The translations under genes were made by a program, and so were the position numbers. Under the pieces are notes generated by a model. That model had not been told where the DNA came from. It did no database searches and saw only the letters and a list, made by a program, of their open reading frames with translations. 64,000 nt of DNA from positions 1,225,189 to 1,289,188 of the forward strand of contig ML976983.1 of NCBI GenBank assembly GCA_010015675.1. Direction: 5' to 3'. How positions within the stretch are numbered: position 1 is the first letter of the stretch; every line of letters begins with the position of its first letter. The stretch comes from Byssothecium circinans. Lineage: Eukaryota; Ascomycota; Dothideomycetes; Pleosporales; Massarinaceae. Positions 1 through 10,288 of this stretch are shown here, one piece after another.

Positions 1-394
1 AGGTGCTACAGTATCAAAAGTCGACCTTTTCACAGCTTGATCGAATGTACCTTCCTGTTCTGGAGCAGCTGCTTGTTGAGCAGGAGGAAGATGAGAAGGA
101 AGCGTGGCTACACGCATTTCAAAAGGTTGTAGGCAGTATTGTCGTTCTAGAGAGCCCGCTCTCCATTACATCACTTGCACGTCTCCTGCAAGTCCCACAG
201 AAAGAGATAGAGTGTCGGCTAGACGCTTTGCACTCTGTCCTTAGTGTTCCTAACAGTAAAGACGTTCCTGTTAGGTTGCTTCACTTATCTTTCCGCGAAT
301 TCCTTGTCGATCGCCAAAGACAGGGTAAGAGCCAGTTCTGGGTAGATGCAAGAGACACGCACAAGAACCTTACGTCTTCCTGTCTTGAGCTCAT

Positions 395-402
395 GTCCAA
401 GC
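395..402. repeat. hAT target-site duplication, left copy
   Basis: GTCCAAGC, identical to 3395-3402. It lies inside the NLR coding sequence (Ser-Lys codons) and defines the insertion point exactly. Confidence 0.93.
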
Positions 403-424
403 TAGACTTGTCAACAATCAACTC
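403..424 (+). repeat. hAT left terminal inverted repeat
   Basis: 22 bases, perfect inverse of 3373-3394; identity ends at base 425. Confidence 0.92.
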
Positions 425-433
425 GAACCCAAT

Positions 434-565
434 TACTTGATTGAGTTGATTGAGTTTATCAACTCAACTCAACTCAATTCGAGAGCCGCTCAAACTCAAC
501 TCAACTCAATCAGAGAGGCTCAAGTTGATTGAGTTGATTGAGCTGATTGAGTTCAAATTGAGTTC
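434..565. repeat. left subterminal repeat array of the hAT element
   Basis: Multiple close copies of CAACTCAA and its complement TTGAGTTG, arranged in both orientations ('CAACTCAACTCAACTCAA', then 'TTGATTGAGTTGATTGAG'). In hAT elements such subterminal motifs bind transposase; that role is inferred here. Confidence 0.75.
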
Positions 566-748
566 GTGATAGAGGCTAGGTGGAGAAGTGCCAGGTAGTC
601 GCGTAGAGTCACTCTATTGGCTAATTAACAGTTAAGCTAGTCCTTAATAGGTAGCCCTAGCAAGAGACGCACTTAGAAGCTTATTAACGCGTCAACTGTC
701 GCCATTTTATATTAACCATACTACTTACCCACGCCTTAATCGCTAGAT

Positions 749-3211
749 ATGAACCAGAACCTTAAGAAAGCCTTTAAAGACCAAGTCCAGCTCACAAACC
801 ATAAGAAACAGCGCCCAAAACCCGCTTCTCTACGCGCCGAACCCGACGACGAATCGACTACCGATACAGATGCCCAAGCCCATATAGCAGTAGATAACGA
901 CGACGATTCGACGTGGGAGGGCCTTAAATGGACGAGAGTACCTTATCTATAGAAGAGAGCTTATGAACACGGCCGAGGCAGCAGGCCAAGCTAGATATAT
1001 CAATACGGCTGGCCAGTTTGGCATCGACAGCAAGAAAAGAAGTTCTAGCTCTGTAAGTACTGCTATTAACACAAAAAAACTAGTGGCGAGTTTAACGTCT
1101 ATTAATTAACGAGCTTAGCAGCCGCCTATCTATAGCAGAACGTCCGCGGCCACGGCATTAGCAAGGAAGGCAAAATTAAATTAAATTTGCTACTAGGGTA
1201 GTCATTAATCCTCGCAGCTATGCAGTCCAACGGGGTTTAGGTCTCTTAGGAAGTTGCCAACGCGCTAGCTAGCGCCTTCTCTAAGGTGCGATTTGAAGAA
1301 GCCGTTAAAGACTAGGTAATTGCTAATAACTAGTCGTTACGCGTTATTAAGAGACTAGAGTTTCGAGCAATAATTAAAGCCGCTAATCCTATAGCAGAAG
1401 CAAGCCTCTAGCAGAGTCACAATAGTCTCTAAGACGCTATCCTCTGCGAGTATAAGTCCTATATCCCTGCCGTTATTAATTTTTTAAAGCAATCGCGTTC
1501 ACTTATACATATAAGTTTTGACAATTAGACGTTAACTAGAGGTAAGCGAGCGCTTACTAGGATATGTGTACACTACCTAGGCTTAAGTAGAGGTGTATTA
1601 GACTACCTCGTTGGCCTGCTAGAGCTCTACGGCAAGCACTTAGGCAGGAACTTCGCGTTAGTCGTCCGAGCGACGCTTAAGACGTTCGAAATTAGTAAAA
1701 AGCAACTGGGTTACTTTGTACTTAATAACGCTACAAACAACGACTTAGCAATTAACGCGCTGTTGGAGGAGTACAACTTCTACGCGCCCCATCGTCGGCT
1801 ACGCTATACGTGCTACATTATTAACCTAGCCGCTTAAATAGTTATATAGGGCAAGGACAAAGAGGCGTTTGAAAACAACAAGGAGAACTTAGATAAAGAG
1901 GAGAAGCTTATAAAGGAGTAGCAGAAACACGGCCCTATTAAAGTATTATTTAACGTTATCTTATTAATATGTACACTACAATCCTAACAGCTCCTTAAGC
2001 GCTTCTAAATTAAGAAAGCAAAGCGTCTTAAGAAGTAAGGCTTTAGGCCGAAAGAGCTCGTCAAGCCTATTAAGACTCGCTGGAACTCCTATCACGCCTG
2101 CTTTGAGCGCGCGGCTGAGCTGGCAGGGCCCATCGACGCGTATATTAATTTCCGCGCGCAGGACTATAGAGCCGAGACTGCCTCGCGGCGAAGAGAGCCG
2201 TTAACTAAGAGACCTAAGCCAAGGCTCTTTATCGCTAAGGGAGGTTTTACTGCAAAGGACTAGGCAACGATTACTAAGCACATTAGGCTGCTCGCGCCCT
2301 TTAAGGAGGCGACAAGGTAGCTGCAGGGTAGGACTAAAGTCGGCAACCATGGAGCTATCTAGGAGGTTATCGTCGCCTTTAAGTTCCTGCTTAATAAGCT
2401 CAAATAGATGAAGGAGCGCCTCGCCGAAGTAGACTATATGGCTAAAGACGCGCCCGAGGACTACTTAATAACTAACGTCAACGCCGCACATAAAAAGCTC
2501 TTAGAGTACTATAATAAGCTCGACGCGTCCCTAGTCTACTACGCCGCAACAATCCTCCATCCAACGTACAAATACTATCTTGATAGCGCTTGGAGGGTCC
2601 CTAATGACTAGGACGAGGTAGAGAAGGGCCCTCATCCACAGCAGGACTAGCTGCCGAGCAACCATCGGGCCTTCCCAGCGCTCTGGAAATCATACAAGGA
2701 TTAAATAGCCGTCAAGGCTGCTAACGTATAGGGCGACGAGGGCAATTAACGGCCTGCTAAGCGCCATAAAGTTAACGCCGGAGGCAGCTGGGCAGCCTTC
2801 CTCAATGGTTTGATGCAGGCTGCTATTAAATAGAAGGAGCAGACGCTTAACGACGAGTTTGAACTATGGAAGAAGGAGCCTCCTCTTAGCCCTAATAACT
2901 TATTAGCTATTAATCCTATTAAGTACTAGCTACTCTAAGAGAATCGATATCCTACTTTAACGAAGCTTGCCCTCGACATCTACTCAATCCTAGCCTCGGC
3001 AGCCGATTGTGAGAGGACCTTTAGTGAGCTAGAAGATCTACTAGGTACTAGACAACTCTATATAAAGCCTGAGCTCCTCTTAGCGCTGTAGGCGCTTAAG
3101 TCCTGGAAGAGAATAGGCATCAAACGCTCTCCACAAGCCTTGTCTTTGCAAGGAGAGCTTTCTCTCAATAATCTTAATCACTTTTACGAGAAACTCGGCA
3201 ACGATCCCTAA
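749..3211 (+). pseudogene. hAT transposase with nonsense mutations only
   Basis: One reading frame runs from the ATG at 749 to TAA at 3209-3211 (821 codons) without any net frameshift but with many TAG/TAA codons. Recognisable parts, all in the same frame: a BED-type zinc finger near 1045-1075 (Cys-X2-Cys then His; Trp and Gln positions read as TAG/TAA), a mid-domain stretch at 2408-2611 ('LVYYAATILHPTYKYYLD'), and the C-terminal hAT dimerisation domain near 2920-3120 ('IYSILASAADCERTFSEL'). The family cuts and pastes hAT elements. Stops sit where Gln (CAG/CAA) or Trp (TGG) is expected, i.e. C-to-T or G-to-A changes, as in RIP. The exact start is uncertain. Confidence 0.85.
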
Positions 3212-3214
3212 GTA

Positions 3215-3372
3215 ATTAAACTCAATCAAGTCAACCCAACTCAACTTAAACGTCTTGAACTTAACTCAACTTAACTTAACTTAGACCTTACTGATTACGT
3301 TATCAATTAACTCAACTCAACTTGAAGGCCTCTGAATGCAACTCAACTCAATTTTGATGGTCAAATTGAGTT
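3215..3372. repeat. right subterminal repeat array of the hAT element
   Basis: Same CAACTCAA/TTGAGTTG family as the left end ('CAACTCAACTTGAAGG', 'AATTGAGTTGAGTTGAT'), some copies altered to AACTTAA, consistent with C-to-T decay. Confidence 0.72.
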
Positions 3373-3394
3373 GAGTTGATTGTTGACAAGTCTA
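3373..3394 (-). repeat. hAT right terminal inverted repeat
   Basis: 22 bases, perfect inverse of 403-424. Confidence 0.92.
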
Positions 3395-3402
3395 GTCCAA
3401 GC
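3395..3402. repeat. hAT target-site duplication, right copy
   Basis: GTCCAAGC, identical to 395-402. Host coding sequence resumes immediately after it in the frame left at 402. Confidence 0.93.
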
Positions 3403-4245
3403 CAGGCGGCCTATGTGAAAACATATGCAACCTATCAGGACCCGGGGTTGTAAGGAGTGAGATCGATGAGGGGATGATTACTAGCAGTTTGTCACCAGAG
3501 CTGCAGTATGCGTGTCGTTACTGGGTCAGTCATTTGGAGCAAAGTCGACAAGAAATTGCTGACGGAGACATAACACACCTCTTTCTCCAGAAGCATCTTC
3601 TGCATTGGCTCGAAGCTATGAGCCTTATGAGAGAGTCAAGCAGATGCGTTCACTTGCTTGGCAGCCTTCTAGCTCGTGTAGCTGTAAGATCTGGACAAAA
3701 GGTTTTTTAATGTGCTACGCTAATTTGCAATGCAGCCATCAAGCATTCTTTCAAGGTTTCTTCTGGACGCTAAGCGATTTGTACTGTGGTTTCAGTCTGT
3801 GTTAGCAGATGCTCCATTGCAGCTTTACTACTCTGCACTTATGTTCGCGCCAGAGATGAGTCTGATACGGCAAGCTTTCGAGAACCAAACGCCACAGGGG
3901 GTTAAGATGGTGTCAAAGAGGGAAACAGATTGGGATGCGTGTCGCAGCACGCTCGAGGGCCATTCCCGTGAGGTCAGGGCAGTGGCCTTCTCGCCAGACG
4001 GGCGGCTAGTCGCGTCGGCCTCTGACGACAACACAGTACGGCTGTGGGAGGCGGCGACGGGGGCGCATCACAGCACGCTCAAGGGCCATTCCGACTATGT
4101 CAGCGCGGTGGCCTTCTCGGCAGGGGAGCGTACCGAATCTGGAACGCCAGTTGTCTTGGATTTCGCGCGCGCTAAATACTATCTTTACCTCAATGTACAA
4201 AAGCAGTGTTACTACTTTCGATCAGAAGATTTCGCGCACCTTTAG

Positions 4246-4906
4246 TATACGGTAAAACGCTGTGCGGAGTCGCAGTAGGACTTCTGGCAAATCCAGGTGT
4301 TGCTATATTCTTACCTATTTGATTTTATACTACTACTATATGACACCGCGGGCAAATGTCTCGACTGCATGGCGTATTTCATTGTAGAGATCGAATATAC
4401 TCTTTTCTGGCAAATCCTTGATCGCTTGATTTATGCAGGCTCTGCCGTCTGAGAGTTGCAGTGACCGAAACACAAAGGTCTGCATAGGGGCCGCTTAGGG
4501 AAGGACAATGGAGGCGACACTGCGAGTGTTACTTTGATCGCGCCTTCTTTTCTTTTGAAGTCGACTAGGTATTTCCCGAAATGCATGGTTGAGAGAATAG
4601 CGCCTCGAATTACTTTGACAGTAGTGAGGGAAAAATTTCAAAACCTCCAGCAGTTTACTATGATCTTTTACAGCACGCAAGTGATGGATCTACAAATACA
4701 TGTGGAAAATTATTATTTTTTTATCGTTCCTTGATATGCGATTATGATCAAATCAAATCAAATCAAACCAACCCAACCCACGCTCGTGTCGTTTACAGAT
4801 CATGAGACAGATCACGCCCATAGTATTCAAAACCAAGTAAAGCACAATAGGAAAGTCATTGTAAAATAGTTGGCTGCTCCCAGCCTCAGCGCCACTCACA
4901 ACACCC
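4246..4906. other. intergenic, no gene supported
   Basis: Separates the broken NLR from the first GMC gene. On the minus strand about 4340-4470 reads open and protein-like ('GRACINQAIKDLPEKSIFDL') and ends in a stop, possibly a gene fragment, but I recognise no family. An AAATCAAATC simple repeat lies at about 4749-4775. Confidence 0.5.
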
Positions 4907-6873
4907 TCAATATCCACCCCTAATCTCGTCCGCAATCTTCTCCGCGAGCGCATAAATCGTACTCTGCGGATGTCCCGGCGGCAACAAAGCAAAAGAACTC
5001 GCATCCACTACCCTCAACCCCCTCACCCCAATAACATTCGCCTTACTATCCACCACCGCATCCGGATCATCCTTCTTGCCCATCCTACAAGTACAACTGG
5101 CATGCCACACCGTGTGCAGCGAATCTCTTATCGTGTTCATAATCTGAGCGTCTGTCTGGACGTCCGGGCCGGGAAAGTATTCCACTGGGTCGGCGAGGAC
5201 GGGCGCCATGGCCGAGGAGGTGAAAGCGGCGCGGGCTCGTTTGTAGATTGCGAGGGCGACGGATTCGTCGGTGGGGTCGGTGAGCCAGTTTGGGTTTATG
5301 AGGGGGAGAGTCGAAGTGTCGTCCGATGCTATTGTGACGTTCCCTCTGCTGATGGGCTTTACGATCGCGCCTAGAATGGTGGCATATTGGTATCCATCTT
5401 TTGGCTGCTGGAGAAGCAGGTTCTGGAAATCGCCGATGTAGCCTGGGCCGCTAAGGTACTCGATGTCCGGCCAGGATTGCGGGTAAGACGAGAGGACCGA
5501 TGCAGCGCTGGAGGTGATGAGGTCGCGAGGCGCGTTTTCCCAGCCTAGGTAGTCGGCCACGGGATTTGTGAAGGGGCCTTGTTGGAGGAGAGTGTAGTCG
5601 GTGGCGAACTTTGCGGCGGCGTAGACGGCGTCGTTGGCTATGCGGGTGAAGGTATCCACTTTGACACGGTATGCGGGTCCGAAGAAAATGTGGTCTTGCA
5701 TCCCTTGTCCAACGCCGGGACGGTCCACAATAACTTCAATCCCGTGCTCCTTAAGAGTGGCGGCTGGTCCGACACCGGAGACCATAAGGAGTTGCGGTGA
5801 CTGGAAAGCGCCGGCGGAAACAATGACTTCTTTTCTTGCCGAGAGGACAGCGCCCGTATTAATACGCACACCCGTTGCCTTTTTATCCTCATCGAAAAGG
5901 ATCTTTTTGGCTAATGTAAGAGTATACACCTTCAGATTTGGTTTCAGTTGCGCATCAGGACCATAATAAGCTGTCTGCGAACTTTCTCGTTTCTGGTTGC
6001 TTGGATTGATAGTGGAGCTACAATACTGACTGCCGTTCAGACTCCCCGAGTTGAAGTCTGCAGCTTTCGGTAACCCAATAGCGTTCAATCCACGTTCCAT
6101 CCAGGCCGAGAACGGACCGCCATAGTTTGCATACGAGACCTGAAGCGGCGAACCAGGTGGCGAGAAAGCCTCAGAAACGAAGTCGGCGGAAGCATTGGTT
6201 AATCGAGGTGGAGTTTTAGGTTCCGTGAATTGAGTCGACTTCTTGAAGTAAGGGAGCCAGTTGTCAAAAGTGTACGAATCGTCTCCAACAAGATCAGCCC
6301 AGCGTTGATAGGACCCGCGATCGCCACGTTGGTAGATCATAAAGTTTCGTGCTGAACTACTATACTGTCAGTCTTCCTTCTTTCTGGCATTTCATGATCC
6401 TTGGTCTGGCGCATCCTGTCCGAGCGACAAACTTACCATCCACCCAAGGCCTTCCCCCTCGCATAACGCAACTTCCTCCCATTCGCACCCGCCTGCGGCT
6501 CAGTAATAAAGTTCCAATCCACCAACGGATTCGTATCCAGCGGGCTCGCACCCGCATAAAGCACACAACCTGCCGGCGTTTCGGAAAATATAACATTAGA
6601 AACCTGATCTATACGTTTGAGCCAAAAAAATCAGCAAATATCTCACAGGGACTCTGTACGCTGTCACTTACAAAAAGTCCCTGCTTCTATAACAGCAACT
6701 TGCACATCTGGATCTTCACTGAGACGATTCGCAATAGTCAAGCCTGCGGTGCCGCCGCCTACAATGACGTAGTCGAACGTCGCATCGAATCTTTTTCTGT
6801 GATCGGAGATGGGTATCGAAATAGATATGGGAATGAGGAGTGCTAGAGAGAGGAAAATGGGGAGGAGGATCAT
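4907..6873 (-). CDS. GMC (glucose-methanol-choline) oxidoreductase, secreted or membrane-anchored
   Basis: Predicted exons (minus) 6873-6672, 6608-6437 and 6356-4907; introns of 63 and 80 bases with GTAAGT-type donors; 607 residues, normal for the family. Residues 1-22 are hydrophobic (signal peptide or anchor). The FAD-binding Rossmann motif is '[16 protein letters not shown]' (about 33-48), followed by 'VAVIEAG'. The GMC signature '[18 protein letters not shown]' is reassembled across intron 2, which supports that splice. Second signature '[15 protein letters not shown]'. The catalytic pair is present: His in 'VWHASCTC' (about 541) and His in '[17 protein letters not shown]' (about 586). 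The family oxidises alcohols or sugars, passing electrons to oxygen or quinones. It is in tandem with a second GMC gene upstream on the same strand, but they are not close paralogues. The substrate cannot be read from sequence. Confidence 0.9.
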
Positions 6874-7860
6874 GATAACGGTGATATCTAGAGGAAAGAG
6901 AGATGTCTTGCTTCCTCTTTTACTTTACCCCTCTTACATAGCTACACAGCTTTCAGGAATACGAGGTACTTATACGTGTGGCCGTCTAGCCGGATTGGGT
7001 AGCTATTTGCCTTTGAACTTTGGTCGCCGAATCGTCGATATCATCGGCACTGGGAGCTCCGCGGTATGGCATGGCAAGTACCGGTGGGAGATACGAGACA
7101 GCTAATAGAACTCTACGTTCCAAGTTTGAGTAGATACACATCGAGCATAAGATATTATCTATGTCGACGTCGTAAAAGAGTACATTGCGGCAAAGAATGC
7201 AGCGGTTTCGATTAATCCATACCTTAAGGTACAAAACACAACCAAACGCCAACTGCACGCAGCACCAACACCAACACAGCCCTCAATCTCTCCTCCCCAC
7301 ACCACGCACATGCCAATCGCCAAACCCGATCCCCCTCCCATCGACATTCACACCTCGGTCCAAAATCAAGATACCGATCCACCCCCTTACCCAGTGCAAG
7401 GATCCAGGGTCCTAAATCGCGGGGTATGCTCCTCTCCACGCGCTCTCGGGGAACTTTAATAAATGCATCATGTCCAATCGAATTCTGATTAATGGTAGTG
7501 ATAGTGACTCGGGAGTAGGTGCATGGGTCAGGGATGAAGAACGCGGGGTGTGCTGACTCGGACTAAGTTGGTGGATCCAGATGCGGGAAAGCGCGATGTT
7601 GGGGACGATGATCGTTGATCGTGTCAGATCGAGTTAGCTCTCCCATCTTGAAATACAAAAGCAGGGAAATGCGGAGGTTACATATAGTCTATTGGATTCT
7701 GGAATAGGCAGGTAGGCAGGGATACTGTTGCTTGTAGGAAAAAGAAAAAAAATCACGCATGTAGAATTGGCTTCCTTACAGGCTGAGCACAAACAGGGAA
7801 CTAACTCAACACTGGCAGCAAGTGTAGGTTAATACGAAGCTCTCACTACCGTACCCCTCC
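6874..7860. other. intergenic between tandem GMC genes
   Basis: Holds the promoter of the downstream GMC gene and the 3' region of the next one (both minus). No gene supported; pyrimidine/A-rich stretch at 7240-7400 on the plus strand. Confidence 0.6.
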
Positions 7861-9789
7861 CTACGCACTATTCAAAATAACATCCGCCGCCTTCTCACTA
7901 ACCATAAGAATCGCACTCGTAATGAAAATTCCGGGAATAGCCGGGAAAACGCTCGCATCCACAACCCTCAGCCCGCTCACTCCGCGGACCCTAAACTCAG
8001 AATCAAGCACAGCATTAGGATCGTCGTCGCTACCAATAGGACACGAGCAACTCGCATGGTGCCCCCAAGCCACATCTTTGACATACTGCTCCAGCTCCGC
8101 TTGACTCTGGACGTCCGGGCCGGGCCTCTCCTCGACGAAATCCGTGCCCCCTAGGAGGCCGTAGTTGTGGTATTCAGCCAGGGCGTCGCGCGAGATGTTG
8201 ATGGCTTGGACGAGGGTCTTGAGATCGAGTTGGTCTGCGCCGCCTGCTGTGGTGCCCGTGTCGAAGTAGTTGAAGTTGATAAGGGGCTGGTCGAGGGGGT
8301 CGGCGGATTGCAGTTCGACGGTGCCGGCGCGGTTGCGCGTGTGGGCTTTGAGGGAGTACCAGGAGAAGTAGGAGTGGTCTTGGACGGCGTAGTCGCCCCA
8401 TTGGGGGAAGTAGCCTATGAAGTTTACGGGGCCGCCGAAGATGTAGAGATCGATGTTTGTGGTCGAAGCGTAGTCGGAGCGCTTGGCCATGGTGGCTGCG
8501 AGGCCGTTTGTTGCGTAGGCACCGCGTTGGGCGAGGATGTAGGGATTGGATTCCCATTTGGATAGACATTCGTCGTTGGGCTTGCTGTCGAAGGTGCAGC
8601 CGTCTAGGATGGGGAAGTCGTTGGGGTGTTTGACGTTGACGGGGACTTCGTAGCGGTCCTGCATGTTTGTACCCACGCCGGGGAGGTCGGAGATGACTGA
8701 GATGTTGAATTTGTCTAGCTCGTCTTTTGCACCGATACCGCTGAGTTTTAACAATTGTGGCGTGTTGAATGTGCCACCTGAAATAATCACCTCTTTGCTA
8801 GCAGTTGCTGATCCTGGAGTGCCTAATCCACTGCTCGTGCTGAGGGGACTTGCACGATACAAGTACTCTCCGTCGAGAAATTCGACACCGGTGGCTCTGG
8901 GGGTGCTTCCAGACTCATCGAAGGTAATCTTGGTGACGTGACGGTTCGTGCGAACATCAAGAGGATGACCAGCCTGCACTGTACTCCTGATATGCTCACG
9001 TACCGACGTGCGGACCCCATCCTTCATGATAAGTGGAATTTGAAAGAATCCCTCAGTCCGATCACGAGCGGAATTCAGTTGGTTGTTTGGATCGTTAAGC
9101 AGAGCATTCGCAAGTCCCGTGAGAGCGTTGAGAGGAGTGATACCGAGCCCTGCTTGTGCGGCACCACTAACGAGGTGTTGGGCCAGCTGGAGGTCGCCGA
9201 GTAGAATGGTCGGATCAGTGGGTTGGGTCGGTTGCCATTCTTGCACTTTGGCGAGATACTTTTGCATGCTTGTTGCCGCCCATGAGTTGTCGCCCGTCAG
9301 TATGGCAATATTATCCCAATCGCTCGCGTGCGGTAGGATCCAGATGAGTGCATTGTGCGTGACGCTTCCACCCAAAGTGGCTGCGCGAGGATAGAGTATC
9401 CCACGCGGTGTCGCACCCTCTGGAGCGTCGGGGCCAACGTGGAAATCGAAAGGAGCAGTCTCCCAAACGTACTTGGGATCTCGCCTGGCACGCTGCTGGT
9501 CCTGGTAGTGGTTGACGAAGATGTCCCATCGTAACTTGGGGTCCTGAGTGACGACGGCTTGGTATCCGGGAACTGAGATGTTGACGTTGCCAGCTTGGTC
9601 GTTCCCAGCCTCGATCAGAAGCGTCTTGTGACCTGCCATTGCAAGTCTACACGCTAGGGGTCCTCCTCCTGCACCGCTGCCCACCACGATGTACTCATAG
9701 TTGAGATCTGTGCCATTGGCGGATTGCGCGAGGGCAAAGGGCCCTGAGACGGCCAGCAACGCCGACGTGATAAGTTGCAACAGCCTCAT
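7861..9789 (-). CDS. secreted GMC oxidoreductase
   Basis: Single open frame of 642 residues. I start it at the ATG at 9789 because the residues after it form a clean signal peptide ('MRLLQLITSALLAVSGPFAL'); the frame is open 29 codons further upstream. Rossmann FAD motif 'YIVVGSGAGGGPLACRLA', then 'KTLLIEAG'; GMC signature 1 region 'AATLGGSVTHNALIWI'; signature 2 'GGTFNTPQLLKLSGIG'; C-terminal 'LRVVDASVFPAIPGIFITS' and 'MVSEKAADVI'. The first catalytic His is in 'WGHHASCSC'. The position holding the second His/Asn in most GMC enzymes aligns by eye to Phe ('PGIFITSAI'), a pattern I associate with a subgroup of fungal secreted GMC proteins. Probable role: extracellular oxidation of an alcohol or sugar, possibly supplying peroxide to the neighbouring peroxygenase-like enzyme (inference). 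Confidence 0.9.
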   Translation of the reverse strand: MRLLQLITSALLAVSGPFALAQSANGTDLNYEYIVVGSGAGGGPLACRLAMAGHKTLLIEAGNDQAGNVNISVPGYQAVVTQDPKLRWDIFVNHYQDQQRARRDPKYVWETAPFDFHVGPDAPEGATPRGILYPRAATLGGSVTHNALIWILPHASDWDNIAILTGDNSWAATSMQKYLAKVQEWQPTQPTDPTILLGDLQLAQHLVSGAAQAGLGITPLNALTGLANALLNDPNNQLNSARDRTEGFFQIPLIMKDGVRTSVREHIRSTVQAGHPLDVRTNRHVTKITFDESGSTPRATGVEFLDGEYLYRASPLSTSSGLGTPGSATASKEVIISGGTFNTPQLLKLSGIGAKDELDKFNISVISDLPGVGTNMQDRYEVPVNVKHPNDFPILDGCTFDSKPNDECLSKWESNPYILAQRGAYATNGLAATMAKRSDYASTTNIDLYIFGGPVNFIGYFPQWGDYAVQDHSYFSWYSLKAHTRNRAGTVELQSADPLDQPLINFNYFDTGTTAGGADQLDLKTLVQAINISRDALAEYHNYGLLGGTDFVEERPGPDVQSQAELEQYVKDVAWGHHASCSCPIGSDDDPNAVLDSEFRVRGVSGLRVVDASVFPAIPGIFITSAILMVSEKAADVILNSA

Positions 9790-10288
9790 TTCAGCCAGCC
9801 AGCGATTGTCGGGACCTTGAAGATGCGATCCGTCGACGATGTAGCGAAACTTCGACCGACGACCTTTATCAACCAACTACCTTAAGCCTTAGGCATCAGC
9901 GATCCACAACGCTGCCAAAGGTAGGCAAATCACTTTCGCATTCTTCCCAGATGGGAAGCTAATGCCTGCCAAGCTACAGGGCTGCTTGAACCCTGTCCTT
10001 GCTGCAGACTACAAAGTTGCGATCGACATGGATATAATAATCTGAGCATCTAGCCTACATGTAGATTCGCAAAGCATCGCGAGCGTCATTCGACGCGTGA
10101 TACCATTGCCAACTTGCCCCAAAATGAGGAGTGCCTCGGCATCGTAGATGAAGATGGGAGAATGTGAAAACTCGGCTTCTTTGTAGGATTTGCTCGGGTT
10201 TTTTGCTTGAATACTTCTTGATCCGTTGGTTCTGGGGTAGCATTCGTTCCGCATCGATAATTTTCGACGCCCTATCACGTCGGCGACA
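9790..10288. promoter_or_regulatory. divergent promoter region, GMC gene / haem-thiolate peroxidase gene
   Basis: About 500 bases between divergent start codons (9789 minus, 10289 plus); no other gene supported. Co-regulation of the two secreted oxidative enzymes is an inference from layout; no specific factor site was identified. Confidence 0.45.

Larger units (their letters stand above)
403..3394. mobile_element. hAT-superfamily DNA transposon, structurally complete, RIP-like mutated
   Basis: The element spans 2992 bases with 22-base perfect terminal inverted repeats beginning TAGACTTGTCAACAATCA (403-424 and, inverted, 3373-3394), flanked by a perfect 8-base direct repeat GTCCAAGC (395-402 and 3395-3402). 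Eight-base target duplications and a BED-finger plus hATC transposase are the hAT hallmarks. Both ends carry dense subterminal CAACTCAA-type repeats. The interior is full of TA dinucleotides and nonsense codons, so the element is not autonomous. It interrupts an NLR gene. Confidence 0.93.
3..4245 (+). pseudogene. NACHT-WD40 NLR (STAND) gene, 5' end outside window, split by hAT insertion and WD40-truncated
   Basis: Three coding pieces on one strand belong to one gene: 3-402 (enters from the left edge), 3403-3683 and 3736-4245. The first holds the end of a NACHT module and its winged-helix-like region ('LHLSFREFLVDRQRQGKSQF'); the second the spacer typical of HET/NACHT/WD40 proteins ('ELQYACRYWVSHL', 'FLQKHLLHWLEAMSLM'); the third the pre-WD40 segment ('[19 protein letters not shown]') and WD40 units. 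A 52-base phase-0 intron (3684-3735, GTAAGA...GCAG) separates the last two. Removing the transposon plus one copy of its target duplication joins pieces one and two in frame. Only about two GC-rich WD units follow; the second is cut near 4125 and unrelated sequence leads to a stop at 4243-4245, so the propeller is far too short. Family role: nucleotide-dependent signalling in fungal non-self recognition. Not functional as it stands; whether the N-terminus carried a HET or other effector domain is not visible. Confidence 0.85.

Noticed and set aside
6349..6846. 165-codon plus-strand open frame over the start of the first GMC gene
   Set aside because: Antisense to exons and introns of a well-supported gene; no domain.
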